From contig KV454013.1 in the NCBI GenBank assembly GCA_001661245.1, positions 791,772 through 855,771 of the forward strand: DNA of 64,000 nucleotides, in the 5' to 3' direction. The position numbers and the translations under genes are program-made. Below are positions 11,636-21,931 of this stretch, in pieces; position 1 is the first letter of the stretch; each line of letters begins with the position of its first letter. Source of the DNA: Pachysolen tannophilus NRRL Y-2460. Its lineage: Eukaryota; Ascomycota; Pichiomycetes; Alaninales; Pachysolenaceae. The notes below the pieces were generated by a model, which had not been told where the DNA came from, did no database searches, and saw only the letters and a program-made list of their open reading frames with translations.

Positions 11636-14228
11636 GATGATGAGAAGACCAAGACGATCTAGATGCTTTATAGTAATAGCGTTGATTTTAATACTTCATA
11701 CACTTTTATGGACAGTATATTCTAGTTCATATTCATCACTGGAGTTTTCAAATTCTTTAGATAGTATTGATTTTAAAAAAGCAAGAACTTTTCTTTCAAA
11801 TTTAGTTGGTAAAAATACTGGATTTGATTATAAATTATTAAAAAAATTATCAAAGATAGATTTACATCAACTGAAATATTGGAAATTTAATACAAAACCA
11901 GTTTCTACTGAATTAGAATATGATATTACACAATTTTTTAATCAAAGTAATAATAAATTAAATTATGATCCAAGATTTACATATAGTTTATATTTTAATT
12001 ATATTAGAGAACAATTTTTATTAAAAAATCCATATAATTTAGAAAAAGAAGATAAAAAGATATATGTTCCATTTTCATGGGCTGATTGGGTTGATTTATC
12101 AAAATTAAATCAATATATTGAATTACCAGAAGATGAAAAACCACTTTGTGATGTAGTATATGGTACACCAAAGAATAGTAAAAATAATAATAAAAATAAT
12201 AAGAAAACAACTTCAGGAAAAATAAATAATAAAAATAAAAATAAAAAAATTTCAAAAAGGTCTTCAAAACAAAAATCAGGTGCTAATATTAGACCAAAAA
12301 TAGAAAATGAAAATAATGAAGAAGAAGAAGTAGTAAATAATTCTTCACCACCATCAACTTCTATTTCTAATGAAGAATCACAAAATTTAATTACTAATGA
12401 ATGGTTGAAATATTGTATACCAAATGCTAAGTTAGATCCTATTTTTTTTAAAGAAAATAATTTAAAAGATTCTTCATCTTTACCAGGTTTTAACGTTGTT
12501 GATCAAGGGCCAAAATCAAATTTAGATAAAAAAGCATTAGAATCAAGATCACACTTATTAACCCATTTTAGAATTCCAAATTCAATTGTTTTCTTGGCTG
12601 AAGATGGTGGAATATATGAAGTTTACCCAAATGAAAGAAAAAGATTAAAAGATAGTGATTTATTAGAAAAATATATGACAAATAAAGGTTATAATCTAGA
12701 AAAAGATAAAATTATTAAATTAGATCCTTTAAAAGAATATAATTATTTAAAAACAACAATTCCAAGTCAAAAACAAAATTATACATTTGATAGTTTATTA
12801 GAATCAAGTGATGAATTACAATTTCCACTTTCTCAAGATTTATTTGAATATGATTATGAAAGTATTATTGCCAATTATGAAGCAAGATTGAAAAAAGGTG
12901 AAAAATTTTCTTCAAATGAACAAAATCATTATAATTCTTTAGTACATTCACTGTCAAGATCTGCTCAATCACTTCCAAAGTTTTTTTCTGAAGTAAAATT
13001 AATAAATGGAGTTTCTACAAAAGAAAGTGGTTCTCATTATGATTGGAGATTTTTTAATGGTTTCATAACGGAATCTAAAATTAATGAACATGATGATGTC
13101 TTAGAAAAACATAGAATTCATCTTCATAAACTTTTAAGAACATGGTTGCAATTTACTTATCAAACCGGTATTATCACATGGATCGCACATGGTTCGTTAC
13201 TTTCATGGTATTGGGATGGGATTTCTTTCCCATGGGATGCTGATATAGATGTACAAATGCCAATTATGGAATTGGATAGATTTTCTCTTAAATATAACAA
13301 CTCGTTAATTGTAGAGAATGTTAATGAAGGTTTTGCCAAATATTTTGTCGATTGTGGTGGATTTATAACACATAGAGTTAAAGGTAATGGTAAAAATAAT
13401 ATAGATGCAAGATTCATTGATGCTGATTCAGGGCTTTATATTGATATTACTGGTTTAAGTTTAACTAATACTGCAGTATCAACAAGATATAGACCATTGT
13501 TAGATACACAAAATATTAAACAACCTATATCTAAAAGAGAAGCTAAAGCTTTATCTGGTGGATCTGCTTCACTGCTGAAAAGTAAGCTGATGCTGAGAGA
13601 TCAAAGAAGATTAAAAGAAAACATTCAATTGCAAGCGTACAACTGTCGTAATAATCATTTTTACCTTCATTCAGAGTTATCACCATTAAGAATTTCTATG
13701 ATTGAAGGTTCTAAAACATTTATACCAAATAATTTTAAAAATATTTTAAAAGCAGAATACACTAAAGGTTTAAGTACAACTACTTTTAACAAACATATAT
13801 ATTTGCCACAATTAAGATTATGGTTACCTTTTGAAAAATTTTATGAAATTTTGAAAAACCCAAACGAAAAATCAAAATCTAATCGTGCTACTATCACAAA
13901 AGTTTTAAGAATCATTAGAAGTATTAAAGAAGAGGATATATTGAAATTACTAGAAGATGAAGATATTTTAAAAGAATTTTATTTAACTCATGACATTACT
14001 GAATTACATCAAATTGAAATGGAATATTTGCTTGAAGGAAAACAATTGAGGAATACAAAGGGGGAAACGTATAATACTTTCAAAAATTACGCTCTTGATA
14101 ATTATGAAACTATGCCTCCAATGAGAAAGGATATTTTTATGTATTTACAAGAAGTATTACATGGACCGCAAATTCCTCTGCCAGATCAAAAGACACCTGA
14201 GATTGATAGTGAGATATCTGAAAATTAA
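11592..14228 (+). CDS. Mnn4-like LicD-domain protein (mannosylphosphate transfer in the Golgi)
   Basis: Predicted 878 aa. A basic N-terminus with poly-Asn (RRPRRSR) is followed by one membrane segment at about 24-45 (CFIVIALILILHTLLW), giving a type II Golgi topology. A Lys/Asn-rich luminal stem follows. The LicD nucleotidyltransferase-like core starts near residue 517: GIITWIAHGSLLSWYWDG, then FPWDADIDVQM, where the DADID acidic motif is the likely metal/substrate site. YNCRNNHFYLHSELSPLRIS and PNNFKNILKAEYT fit the Mnn4 family. Mnn4 is needed for adding mannosylphosphate to cell-wall N-glycans. It neighbours NTA1 and CBF1; in S. cerevisiae the Mnn4 paralogue YJR061W sits between the same two genes, so this is probably its orthologue. 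Confidence 0.85.
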
Positions 14229-14567
14229 TGATTAAAAGACAACAACAATAGAAATTTAGGACAGCAACAGAAACAGATACAGTATTTATAGAGGAAATAG
14301 GAATACAAAAAACAACAATACAAGAACCAAAATTACATAAAGTATGCATCTACAATGCCAAAATAGACTATATATCATATATTATATAAAGCTTTCTATA
14401 AATATATTTATATATTAAATTATATATATTCAATTAACATTATTAACTGGGTTTTTTTAAAACTTTTTTTTTTTTTTTGACTTTTTAAAGAAAAAAAATT
14501 ACTAAGTACTAAGATATTTTTTTAATATACAAAATATATAATAATTATTTTATCTATATATATTGGG
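14229..14567. other. intergenic: MNN4-like 3' end and NTA1 promoter
   Basis: 339 bp of A/T-rich DNA with poly-T near 14463-14479 and (AT)n stretches. I see no gene or clear motif. Confidence 0.5.
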
Positions 14568-15764
14568 ATGAATCTAAAGATAGCTTGTGTTCAACTTAAT
14601 CCTGTTATAGGTAAATTTGAAGAAAATTGCAAAAGAGCTTCATTGCTTTTGGAGAAGGCTTTCCCATCAAACAGTAAAGATGTGGTTAAGCATCCAGATA
14701 TTGTTGTATTACCGGAATTGGCTCTCACTGGATATAATTTTGCTAATCAAAAAGCTATTGAACCATTTTTAGAGTCAACAACTTCAGGTCCTTCAACTGA
14801 TTTTGGAGTACAAATATCAAAGAGATATAATTGTTTTACTTTGATTGGATACCCTGAGAAATCAATAATTACAACCAAATCTCAAATACAAGATACATCT
14901 AATGATTTTGAAATATATAATTCAGCTGTTTTAATTTCTCCAACAGGGTCCATATTGTTTAATTATAGGAAGAATTTTTTATATGAAACAGATGAGAAGT
15001 GGGGATGTTCTTCGAATCCTAAAGGTTTTCAAACTTTTAATTTAAATTTGAATAAAAAAGCATATGGTGATAATGGAATTGATCCAAATATTATTTCAAA
15101 AATTGTACCTGCATCTATTGGAATTTGTATGGATTTGAATCCATATAAATTTGAAGCTCCATTCAATAAGTTGGAATTTGCAAATCATTGTCTTGAAACG
15201 GGAGCTAGGTTAATACTATGTCCCACTGCTTGGTTATCTCATGAATCTCCATCAATTAGAACAGATATTTCTGATAATGAAAAAAAAAGAATATCAAATA
15301 AATATCAATCTTATATAACTGATTCACCCGATTCCAAAAATGAACGTTTTCAAATTGATAATAATGGCGGAAACATTGATTTTCCACAAATTAAACAAGA
15401 GATTCATCCTGATAAAAAATCATTTACTTCAGAGCAAAATTATAATATATTTAAACCTGATCATTCAGTGATAAACTATTGGATTATAAGATTTTTCCCC
15501 TTTTTAAACCATTTATACAAAAGGCAATCTCCTTTTTTAAAGCCAACTGTGGTTGTGATGTGCAATAGATCTGGAATAGAGAAAGACGTATTATATGGAG
15601 GATCATCAACTATTTTAAAGTTCAATAACAATAAGCCATGTTTAAGTAAGGATGAGAATTTTGAAGACGTTGATTCTAGGAACGATAGTGTAGACGTTTT
15701 GGGATATTTAGGACAAGGAACTGAAGGTGTCTTGGTTAGAGACGTTGAATTAGAAGGTATATAG
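14568..15764 (+). CDS. NTA1: Nta1, N-terminal Asn/Gln amidase (nitrilase superfamily)
   Basis: Predicted 398 aa. The nitrilase catalytic triad is in place: Glu in VVLPELALTGYNF (near 50), Lys in FNYRKNFLYETDEKWG (near 135) and Cys in SIGICMDLNPYKFEAP (near 187). The start MNLKIACVQLNPVIGKF is the usual first strand. Nta1 deamidates N-terminal Asn and Gln to Asp and Glu, feeding substrates to the Arg/N-degron pathway; in yeast it is cytosolic and mitochondrial. The NTA1 family match (LPELALTGYNF, WGCSS, CMDLNPYKFEAP) separates it from generic nitrilases. It converges on CBF1. Confidence 0.93.
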   Translation: MNLKIACVQLNPVIGKFEENCKRASLLLEKAFPSNSKDVVKHPDIVVLPELALTGYNFANQKAIEPFLESTTSGPSTDFGVQISKRYNCFTLIGYPEKSIITTKSQIQDTSNDFEIYNSAVLISPTGSILFNYRKNFLYETDEKWGCSSNPKGFQTFNLNLNKKAYGDNGIDPNIISKIVPASIGICMDLNPYKFEAPFNKLEFANHCLETGARLILCPTAWLSHESPSIRTDISDNEKKRISNKYQSYITDSPDSKNERFQIDNNGGNIDFPQIKQEIHPDKKSFTSEQNYNIFKPDHSVINYWIIRFFPFLNHLYKRQSPFLKPTVVVMCNRSGIEKDVLYGGSSTILKFNNNKPCLSKDENFEDVDSRNDSVDVLGYLGQGTEGVLVRDVELEGI

Positions 15765-15833
15765 AATATAATCCAAAAAAAAAGAGCAAAAAGGAAAAAA
15801 AAAAAAAAAAAAAAACGTTAACACATATATTAA

Positions 15834-15855
15834 TTATTTATTGTTAGCATTATTA

Positions 15856-15890
<35 letters not shown>

Positions 15891-16658
15891 CTTCATTGTT
15901 ATTTTTTTCCAATGTTCAATTTCCCTATAAGCTTTTTCTAATTCTTGTTTTAATTTTTCATTTGATGCTGCTAATTCACTAACAGCTTGATCTGTTATTA
16001 ATTTTTCTAAAGTCCATTTTTCTATATTACTATTTTCATTTTCTTTTAAACGTTTAATATATTCTACAGCATTTTTAATGATTTGAGATTTATTTGAATC
16101 ATGAGTTGGTAATAACACTTGTAATTCTTTAATTCCTTGATTTATATTTTCTCTTCTTCTTCTTTCAACTTCTTTATGATTATTTTTACGAACTCTTTCC
16201 ATATCTTCTGCTTTTGATGGAGATGATTCAGGGGATAGAGCATTTTCACGCAGTTTCTGTTGGAGATGGAGATGGTGCTGCTGATGCAGCAGCTGTTGCT
16301 GCTGCAAAACAAGATTTTGATAGTATTGTTGTTGTTGTTGTTGCTGCAGCGCCAGCTGCAGTACTTCATTTCTATTTTCCAAACTACTCTTCACACCCAT
16401 TGTGGACACCACCAGCTGGTTACTATAAGGCGGTATCAGACCCGGACCCAGACTAAGCTCCAGACCCAGACTAAGACTCAGACCTGAACTACTTGTATTA
16501 TTATCATTATCATTATCATCATCATCTTGATTATGATTATGATTATGTACTTTCACTTTACCACCTGTTGAAGAATTCAGCAAATTTTTAAACTTTTTAT
16601 TTGGCGCTTCTTCTGCAATTTTATCCAATTCAAGTTCCAGCACTCTTTTTCCAGACAT
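15834..16658 (-). CDS. CBF1: Cbf1, bHLH centromere- and promoter-binding factor
   Basis: Predicted 274 aa from the ATG MSGKRVLELELDKIAEEA at 16658; the open frame continues 11 codons upstream from a TTG. The N-terminal half is low complexity (acidic Asp/Asn, Ser/Gly, poly-Gln). The bHLH lies at about 155-215: NNHKEVERRRRENINQGI (basic region with the H-E-R code for CACGTG), then KELQVLLPTHDSNKSQIIKNA and VEYIKRLKE. A heptad coiled coil follows to about 260, then poly-Asn. Cbf1 binds CDEI of centromeres and MET-gene promoters; in Candida it also serves sulfur, respiratory and ribosomal genes. The Ser/Gly stretch uses repeated CTG codons (near 16440-16490), which fit Ser better than Leu. Confidence 0.93.
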
Positions 16659-16907
16659 AATGGACAACAATTCAGTACAATTCAGCAACAAGATATATAT
16701 GATAAATATATTTATTCTCTTTGTTTTTTATTTGTTTTCTTTTGTTATAATAATTATATTATACTAAATAAAAGAAAACTAGGTCAGGTCAGGTGAAAAT
16801 CACGCTTTTTTTTTTCTTTTTCAATTTCTTCTTCTTTTGTTTCCGGTTCTTAAAACGGGTTAATGACACGTCGCAGTTATAGACCGCTTGACAGATTGGT
16901 TTCGGTT

Positions 16908-16976
16908 TGAGTTTGAGTTTGAGTTTGAGTTTGAGATTCGGTTTCGGTTTCGGTTTCGGTTTGGGTTTCGGTTTGG
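16908..16976. repeat. hexamer tandem array (GAGTTT and GGTTTC units)
   Basis: About four GAGTTT units pass into about six GGTTTC/GGTTTG units. It resembles a short degenerate satellite. The flanking single-copy genes speak against a telomeric origin. Confidence 0.75.
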
Positions 16977-17702
16977 ATTTTAAACATTGGAGAAAACGCG
17001 ATATTAAGGAAAAAAAAAAAAAAGAACAAGGAAAAGCGCACCGCAGTTGTGCTCTATAGTTGTGCACGTACAGTTGTTGAGTTGCACTTATCTATCTATC
17101 ATGCGGTCATACCGGTGGATGCGCTGAAACTCGCATAATCGCGCCCATAATGTCCGCCTGTTCGGTGCGCACAAAACAACACTATAATGTTCTTTTGTCC
17201 TTTTTATTTTTTTTTTTTATTTTTTTTTTTTTTTTCTTTCCTGATTTCCGGGTAAAAAAACAAAAGTTTAAAAGTTTAAAAAAATTAAAAAATTTTTGTT
17301 TCTTATTTATTTCTTTTGATTTGTTTACATTTTTCTGTAAATGGGCCACAACATTGGAAATGTGTAGCAGATCTCGAACAAAGCCCCGAAAGGACTCTAG
17401 TAAATAATAGGCTGCGAATAAAATTTTTAGCTTGTGTCAGAAGAAAAAATTAAAAAGCCACCACAGCCCTTGATCCTGTAACAAAAGTGAACTCATTACA
17501 AGAGAAACAAGAGAACAAGAGAACAAATAACTTGACCCTCCTACTTTGAGCCCTACTTCGACCCTACTTTGACCCTACTTTGGTCCTACTTATTTTTTTT
17601 TTTATTTATTATTTATTTGCCTGCGCCCTACCTTGCGCCCAAACTGTTTTCGCTTTTTAAAAAATAAAGAAAAAAATTTTTTAAAAAGAGAAAAAATTGT
17701 TG

Positions 17703-17722
17703 TATTTCCTTATTAGGAAATA
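17703..17722. promoter_or_regulatory. perfect palindrome containing a CArG box (candidate Mcm1 site)
   Basis: TATTTCCT-TATT-AGGAAATA is an 8-bp perfect inverted repeat with a 4-base centre. It contains CC(A/T)6GG and matches the Mcm1 consensus TTTCCTAATTAGGAAA in all but one base. It lies about 600 bp upstream of the SCW4-like gene and about 1.05 kb from CBF1. Mcm1 is known to drive cell-cycle and mating genes, including wall genes; its use here is inferred. Confidence 0.5.
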
Positions 17723-18319
17723 TGAAATCTTAAAACTTACCCTTTCAAGTAATATGCGCGCTATTAGGTTTGTTTGTTTACGCTTTTCAATAAAAGTTAA
17801 AAAAAAATTCTTGCATTAAAAGGCGTCTAAGCAAAGGCCCTTGCTTTACATTAGCTTCGGTAACCTGTTGACACCTTACTCTTACTGCCCTCAACTTGTT
17901 TTCTTAATAATAAAATAAATCATTTAATTTAAAATTCAATTTCATTCATTCTTTCTTTTTTTTTCTTTTTTCCTATTCATTTAAATATTTTAATATTTGT
18001 CGGTTATTAATTTTTAAAAAATTTTTTTTTTTTTTTTTTTTAATTAATCCATCTTTTGTTTTTGCTAACTTAGTAGTTTTAAACCTGTTTGGCTATCGTT
18101 CATTCCTTTATTCAATAGAAAAAAAATAAAATTAAGAGAATTCTTGTTGTTATTTTTTTTTCTTGATAGTCGTTAATAGGTTTTAAATATTGAGAGCGTA
18201 CTTTCTTTTATAAACAAAAAAAATAAATTTTGGATAATAATTTTTTCATTCGTTGATACATAAATACTTTTTTTTCCATCAAGTTTTTCATTCAATCATT
18301 CATTCATTCATATTATAAG

Positions 18320-19474
18320 ATGCAACTTAATCAAATTTTGAAAACTTTAGCGGCTTCGTCGTTAATTGGTTCAGTTATTGCTTCACCTATTGGTCATATT
18401 CATCATGGTCACCGTCTTGCAAAGAAAGAGGTTGTTGATTATGTTACAGAACTTGCAACTACTATGGTTACAGTTACTCTGGGTCTGGGTCTGGAAAGTT
18501 CAACTGCTACTACTGCTGTTACTACTTCTGAAGTTACTTCTGAATCATCATTCACACCTCCAACAATTTCTATTGACATTTCCTTGACCGGAACTAGCAC
18601 CGGAAGTGAGACTTCCGAGACTTCTGGTTCATCCTCGGATTTCGCATCAAGTACAAGTTCATCTTCATCATCTACTGCTTCATCTTCTGGATCATTTGAT
18701 GCAGGTGCTAAAGGTATTAGTTACAGTCCATATACTTCTTCAGGTGACTGTAAGTCACTTGATGATGTTAAAACTGACTTGGAAACTTTGACAGGTTATG
18801 AAATTATTAGAATTTATGGTGTTGATTGTTCTCAAGTTGAATATGTTCTTCAAGCAAAAGCAGATGGTCAAAAAATTTTTGCTGCTGTTTATGATTTAGA
18901 TTCAATTCTGTCTGATGTTTCAACTATTGCAGGTGCTGTTGAATCTTATGGTTCATGGGATGATATCTATACAGTCTCAGTTGGTAATGAATTGGTTAAC
19001 GATGGTGAAGCAACAGTTTCAGAAGTTGCTTCTTATGTTAGTACAGCTAGATCAGCTTTAACTTCAGCAGGTTATACAGGTCCAGTTGTTGCTGTTGATA
19101 CTTTTATTGCAGTTATTGAAAATACTGGATTATGTGAAATTTCAGATTATATTGCTGTTAATGCTCATCCATACTTTGATGGTGGTGTTGCAGCTTCAGG
19201 TGCTGCCACTTGGGTCTTGGAACAAATTGAAAATGTTGCGAATGCTTGTAATGATAATAAAACTGTCTTGATAACAGAAACTGGTTGGCCAACAGAAGGT
19301 GACACCAATGGTGACGCCGTTCCATCAACTGCAAACCAAGAAATTGTCATCAGTGATGTTAAATCTACTTGTGGTGATGATGTCCTTTTATTCACTGCTT
19401 ACAATGATTTATGGAAAGCTGCAGGTACTTACGGTGTTGAACAATATTGGGGTATTTACTCTAGTTCTGATTAA
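18320..19474 (+). CDS. Scw4/Scw10/Mp65-type cell-wall glucanase (GH17 family)
   Basis: Predicted 384 aa. A signal peptide ends near ASPIG (about residue 21); the dibasic RLAKKE near 33-36 may be a Kex2 site. A Ser/Thr-rich linker (about 55-130) precedes the GH17 domain (about 130-384, KGISYSPYTSSGDC...). Catalytic Glu candidates are in SVGNE (near 224) and ITETGWP (near 321). There is no C-terminal GPI tail, so it is a secreted or wall-bound soluble protein. In Candida this family is Mp65; in S. cerevisiae Scw4/Scw10. They remodel beta-glucan. The linker CTG codons at 18479-18493 would give TVTSGSGSESS under Ser decoding, a natural O-glycosylated linker. It converges on CWC22, matching the S. 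cerevisiae order SCW4-CWC22-CAB4. Confidence 0.92.
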   Translation: MQLNQILKTLAASSLIGSVIASPIGHIHHGHRLAKKEVVDYVTELATTMVTVTLGLGLESSTATTAVTTSEVTSESSFTPPTISIDISLTGTSTGSETSETSGSSSDFASSTSSSSSSTASSSGSFDAGAKGISYSPYTSSGDCKSLDDVKTDLETLTGYEIIRIYGVDCSQVEYVLQAKADGQKIFAAVYDLDSILSDVSTIAGAVESYGSWDDIYTVSVGNELVNDGEATVSEVASYVSTARSALTSAGYTGPVVAVDTFIAVIENTGLCEISDYIAVNAHPYFDGGVAASGAATWVLEQIENVANACNDNKTVLITETGWPTEGDTNGDAVPSTANQEIVISDVKSTCGDDVLLFTAYNDLWKAAGTYGVEQYWGIYSSSD

Positions 19475-19909
19475 ATAAAAAAAACAAAAAAAGATATAAT
19501 GTTTTTTTTAATTTTTCCATTCCTACTCTTAACAATTTATTATTATTTTATTATACCCACCATAAAAAAGAAAAAGACGAGTCTTTGTTCTTTATTCATC
19601 ATTCTTGAATTACCAAAAGAAAAAAAACAAACTAAAAGTTAAGTTCAAATTTTGTTCAAGAATGTGGAATTTTTTTTAAAAAAGCTCGCCTTTATCTTGA
19701 TGATGGAGTAGACTTTTAATTAACTTTTTCTAAAACTCTATTTTATATTTTTTTCACCTTTCTTTGTTTCTTTAAATACATTTATAGCGACAGAGATATC
19801 CCATATATAAGTTTATTATTAAATTTTATTTTTTTATACCATTTTTTTTACAAATTTCTTTTCGTTAAATATACAAATTTCTTCTTTATATTACATATAC
19901 AACTACTAT
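19475..19909. other. intergenic: convergent 3' ends of SCW4-like and CWC22
   Basis: 435 bp between two convergent genes, rich in poly-T/poly-A. I see no gene in it. Confidence 0.5.
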
Positions 19910-21778
19910 TTAATCTCTTTTAAATTTTTTTCTTTGACTCTCTTCTTCTTCTTCTTCTGCGTCGTCGTTGTTTAGCAAATGAGGAGGTAACTGAGGTGTT
20001 GGTGATTTTGAAGACGACCGACTCCTACTTCTAGAATATGAACCCGATCTTGAAACCGATCTCGATTTCGAACCCGATCTTGATCTCGAGTATGAAGGCG
20101 ATCTAGTATAAGATCCAGAACCACTACCGCTATATGAACTTCCAGATCTACTACTACTAACGCTAGCTGACCTTGATCTCGATATTGACCTTCCTCTTTC
20201 TTCCTCTTCAGGAGGCAAATGAGTCAATACTTCTCTCATACCTTCTGTTAAAACACCCAAGCCAATAGCAGTGAAAAAATTTATAGAAAATCTTAAATGT
20301 TCAGCATTTCTATTAGGAAATATACCAGAGGTATATTTCAATATATATTCTTCTGCAAATCTTTCCTTTAAGCTGTTAATACCTAATTCTTCAACTAATT
20401 CTTGAAATAAAAACTTGACAAATATTCTAGAAGCAGAATTTGTCTCTTCTTCATTAAGATGAATCACTTCTAAACACTCCCAGCCAAGTTTATCTGATGC
20501 TAACAAATGACCAAATAATTTTGCAATATTCCGCAATTGATTAGTCTCAAATCTATGGATTATTTCATAGTAAATTTTAAACTGTTGTTCAAATAATAAT
20601 TCCCATTTTCTATTAACAGCGCAAAGTTTTTCTCCAATTAATCCATAATATTTTGAATAAGTCTTTTCCTGGGAACAACATTTAATAATCATATCAACTA
20701 GCTTATCTTCCTGGTTATTTCCAAATGATTTTAATTTCAATAATTTATGAACAGCTTCATCTGAATTCATGCTTGACATTATAGTGAGATAAACCGTTTT
20801 TTGATAATTTGCTAAATTAGTTTCAGTCATATCTTTTATAACAATTTTTTGATCTTTTTTACTTGTATCTTCTTGATCTTCAGAATTATCTTCAAATTCT
20901 TCTTCTTCAACAGACTCTTCATCTGATTCAGATTCGTCACTACCCAATATTTCTTTTTTTAAAAGTTCATATTTTAATTCATTCTCATCGTAATTTTCAT
21001 CAAATTCAAAATTATTCAATGAGTCTTGAGCTTTTAAACTATCATCTAATCCAATCATATGAGTTACACGATCTTCTTCATCAACCAAATCCAATTTGGT
21101 TTCGATTATTGGATAATTTTTAAAATCGGTTTTCCTTATTTGAAACAACTCTTCCACCATATATTGAGTCCTTTTATTAACAAAACCTTCTTGTAAGATA
21201 TATCTAAATTGATCAAATATACCATTGCTTGCAGTAGCACTTACCTCATGTAAAAAATTCCCCACTATTTTGATGAACTCACAGCATATTTCAACAGATT
21301 CATCAGTTGGATTACCCAATAATAAATGTATAATTTGTAATGCTAATATCTCATGTGAAACTTCTTGATTTACAAGCTGACCCAAAAAATTCAATGTACT
21401 CTTACATAACGTCTTATCATTCCGTTTAAAACTTCTTCTAAATTGTAATATTAATCTCGTAACCAATAATTCACCAATCTCTGGGATTTTAGAATTGATT
21501 ATGGCTACTAGTGAAGCATAAGTGGAAGAGTAAGCATATGATAATACTTGGGCTTTCATAAGTGTCTTCACTAGTAAACCTTTACCTCGTATAAGGTTTA
21601 ACTGGAATAATTCAACAACAACTTGTTTTATGTTCTCAGGCGATACTTTATTTATCAACGAGTTTATCTTCTTCTTCAACTCTTCATGTTTGAACTGTTG
21701 AATTTGTTCAGGATCACTAGAATTCTTAATCTCCTCTTCTAACTTCCTTCTAGGAACATAGACCTTCCTATCACTCAT
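19910..21778 (-). CDS. CWC22: Cwc22, MIF4G/MA3 spliceosome factor with an RS-like tail
   Basis: Predicted 622 aa from the ATG at 21778 (MSDRKVYVPRRKLEEEI); the preceding GTG is not needed. The MIF4G domain (about 30-215) contains LIRGKGLLVKTLMKAQ, LLVTRLILQFRRSFKRND and LHEVSATASNGIFDQFR. An acidic linker follows, then the MA3 domain (about 300-420, LANYQKTVYLTIMSSMNSDE). The C-terminus has Ser-Arg dipeptides (about 525-600, SISRSRSASVSSSRSG) and an acidic end. Cwc22 joins the spliceosome before the first catalytic step and, in metazoa, loads eIF4A3. It lies divergent from CAB4, as in S. cerevisiae. The long RS-like tail recalls animal and plant homologues more than the short S. cerevisiae protein. 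Confidence 0.93.
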   Translation of the reverse strand: MSDRKVYVPRRKLEEEIKNSSDPEQIQQFKHEELKKKINSLINKVSPENIKQVVVELFQLNLIRGKGLLVKTLMKAQVLSYAYSSTYASLVAIINSKIPEIGELLVTRLILQFRRSFKRNDKTLCKSTLNFLGQLVNQEVSHEILALQIIHLLLGNPTDESVEICCEFIKIVGNFLHEVSATASNGIFDQFRYILQEGFVNKRTQYMVEELFQIRKTDFKNYPIIETKLDLVDEEDRVTHMIGLDDSLKAQDSLNNFEFDENYDENELKYELLKKEILGSDESESDEESVEEEEFEDNSEDQEDTSKKDQKIVIKDMTETNLANYQKTVYLTIMSSMNSDEAVHKLLKLKSFGNNQEDKLVDMIIKCCSQEKTYSKYYGLIGEKLCAVNRKWELLFEQQFKIYYEIIHRFETNQLRNIAKLFGHLLASDKLGWECLEVIHLNEEETNSASRIFVKFLFQELVEELGINSLKERFAEEYILKYTSGIFPNRNAEHLRFSINFFTAIGLGVLTEGMREVLTHLPPEEEERGRSISRSRSASVSSSRSGSSYSGSGSGSYTRSPSYSRSRSGSKSRSVSRSGSYSRSRSRSSSKSPTPQLPPHLLNNDDAEEEEEESQRKKFKRD

Positions 21779-21931
21779 CACCGAACCGATTAAACCTCCT
21801 CAACAATTAAATAAAAAGTATGGTTTCAATATATATTTAAAATGATGATGATAAAAAAAATCAGAAAAAAAAAAAAAACATAGAAAAATTGTTTCTTAAA
21901 TTGCAATGCAAATCTTTACAAATTACAAGAG

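Larger units (their letters stand above)
16659..18319. promoter_or_regulatory. 1.66-kb divergent CBF1/SCW4-like promoter region
   Basis: The longest intergenic stretch in the window. It holds a GGTTTC/GAGTTT hexamer array (16908-16976), repeats of the word CCTACTTTGA (17535-17590), a CArG/Mcm1-type palindrome (17703-17722) and many poly-T runs. The frames of 85-92 codons are low-complexity products of the repeats. A long promoter would suit a strongly regulated wall-protein gene. Confidence 0.45.

Noticed and set aside
16908-16976. Internal telomeric sequence
   Set aside because: Units are too degenerate and lie between conserved single-copy genes.
16789-17067. 92-codon frame with KP and KL repeats
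   Set aside because: It is the reverse-strand translation of the GAGTTT/GGTTTC hexamer array.
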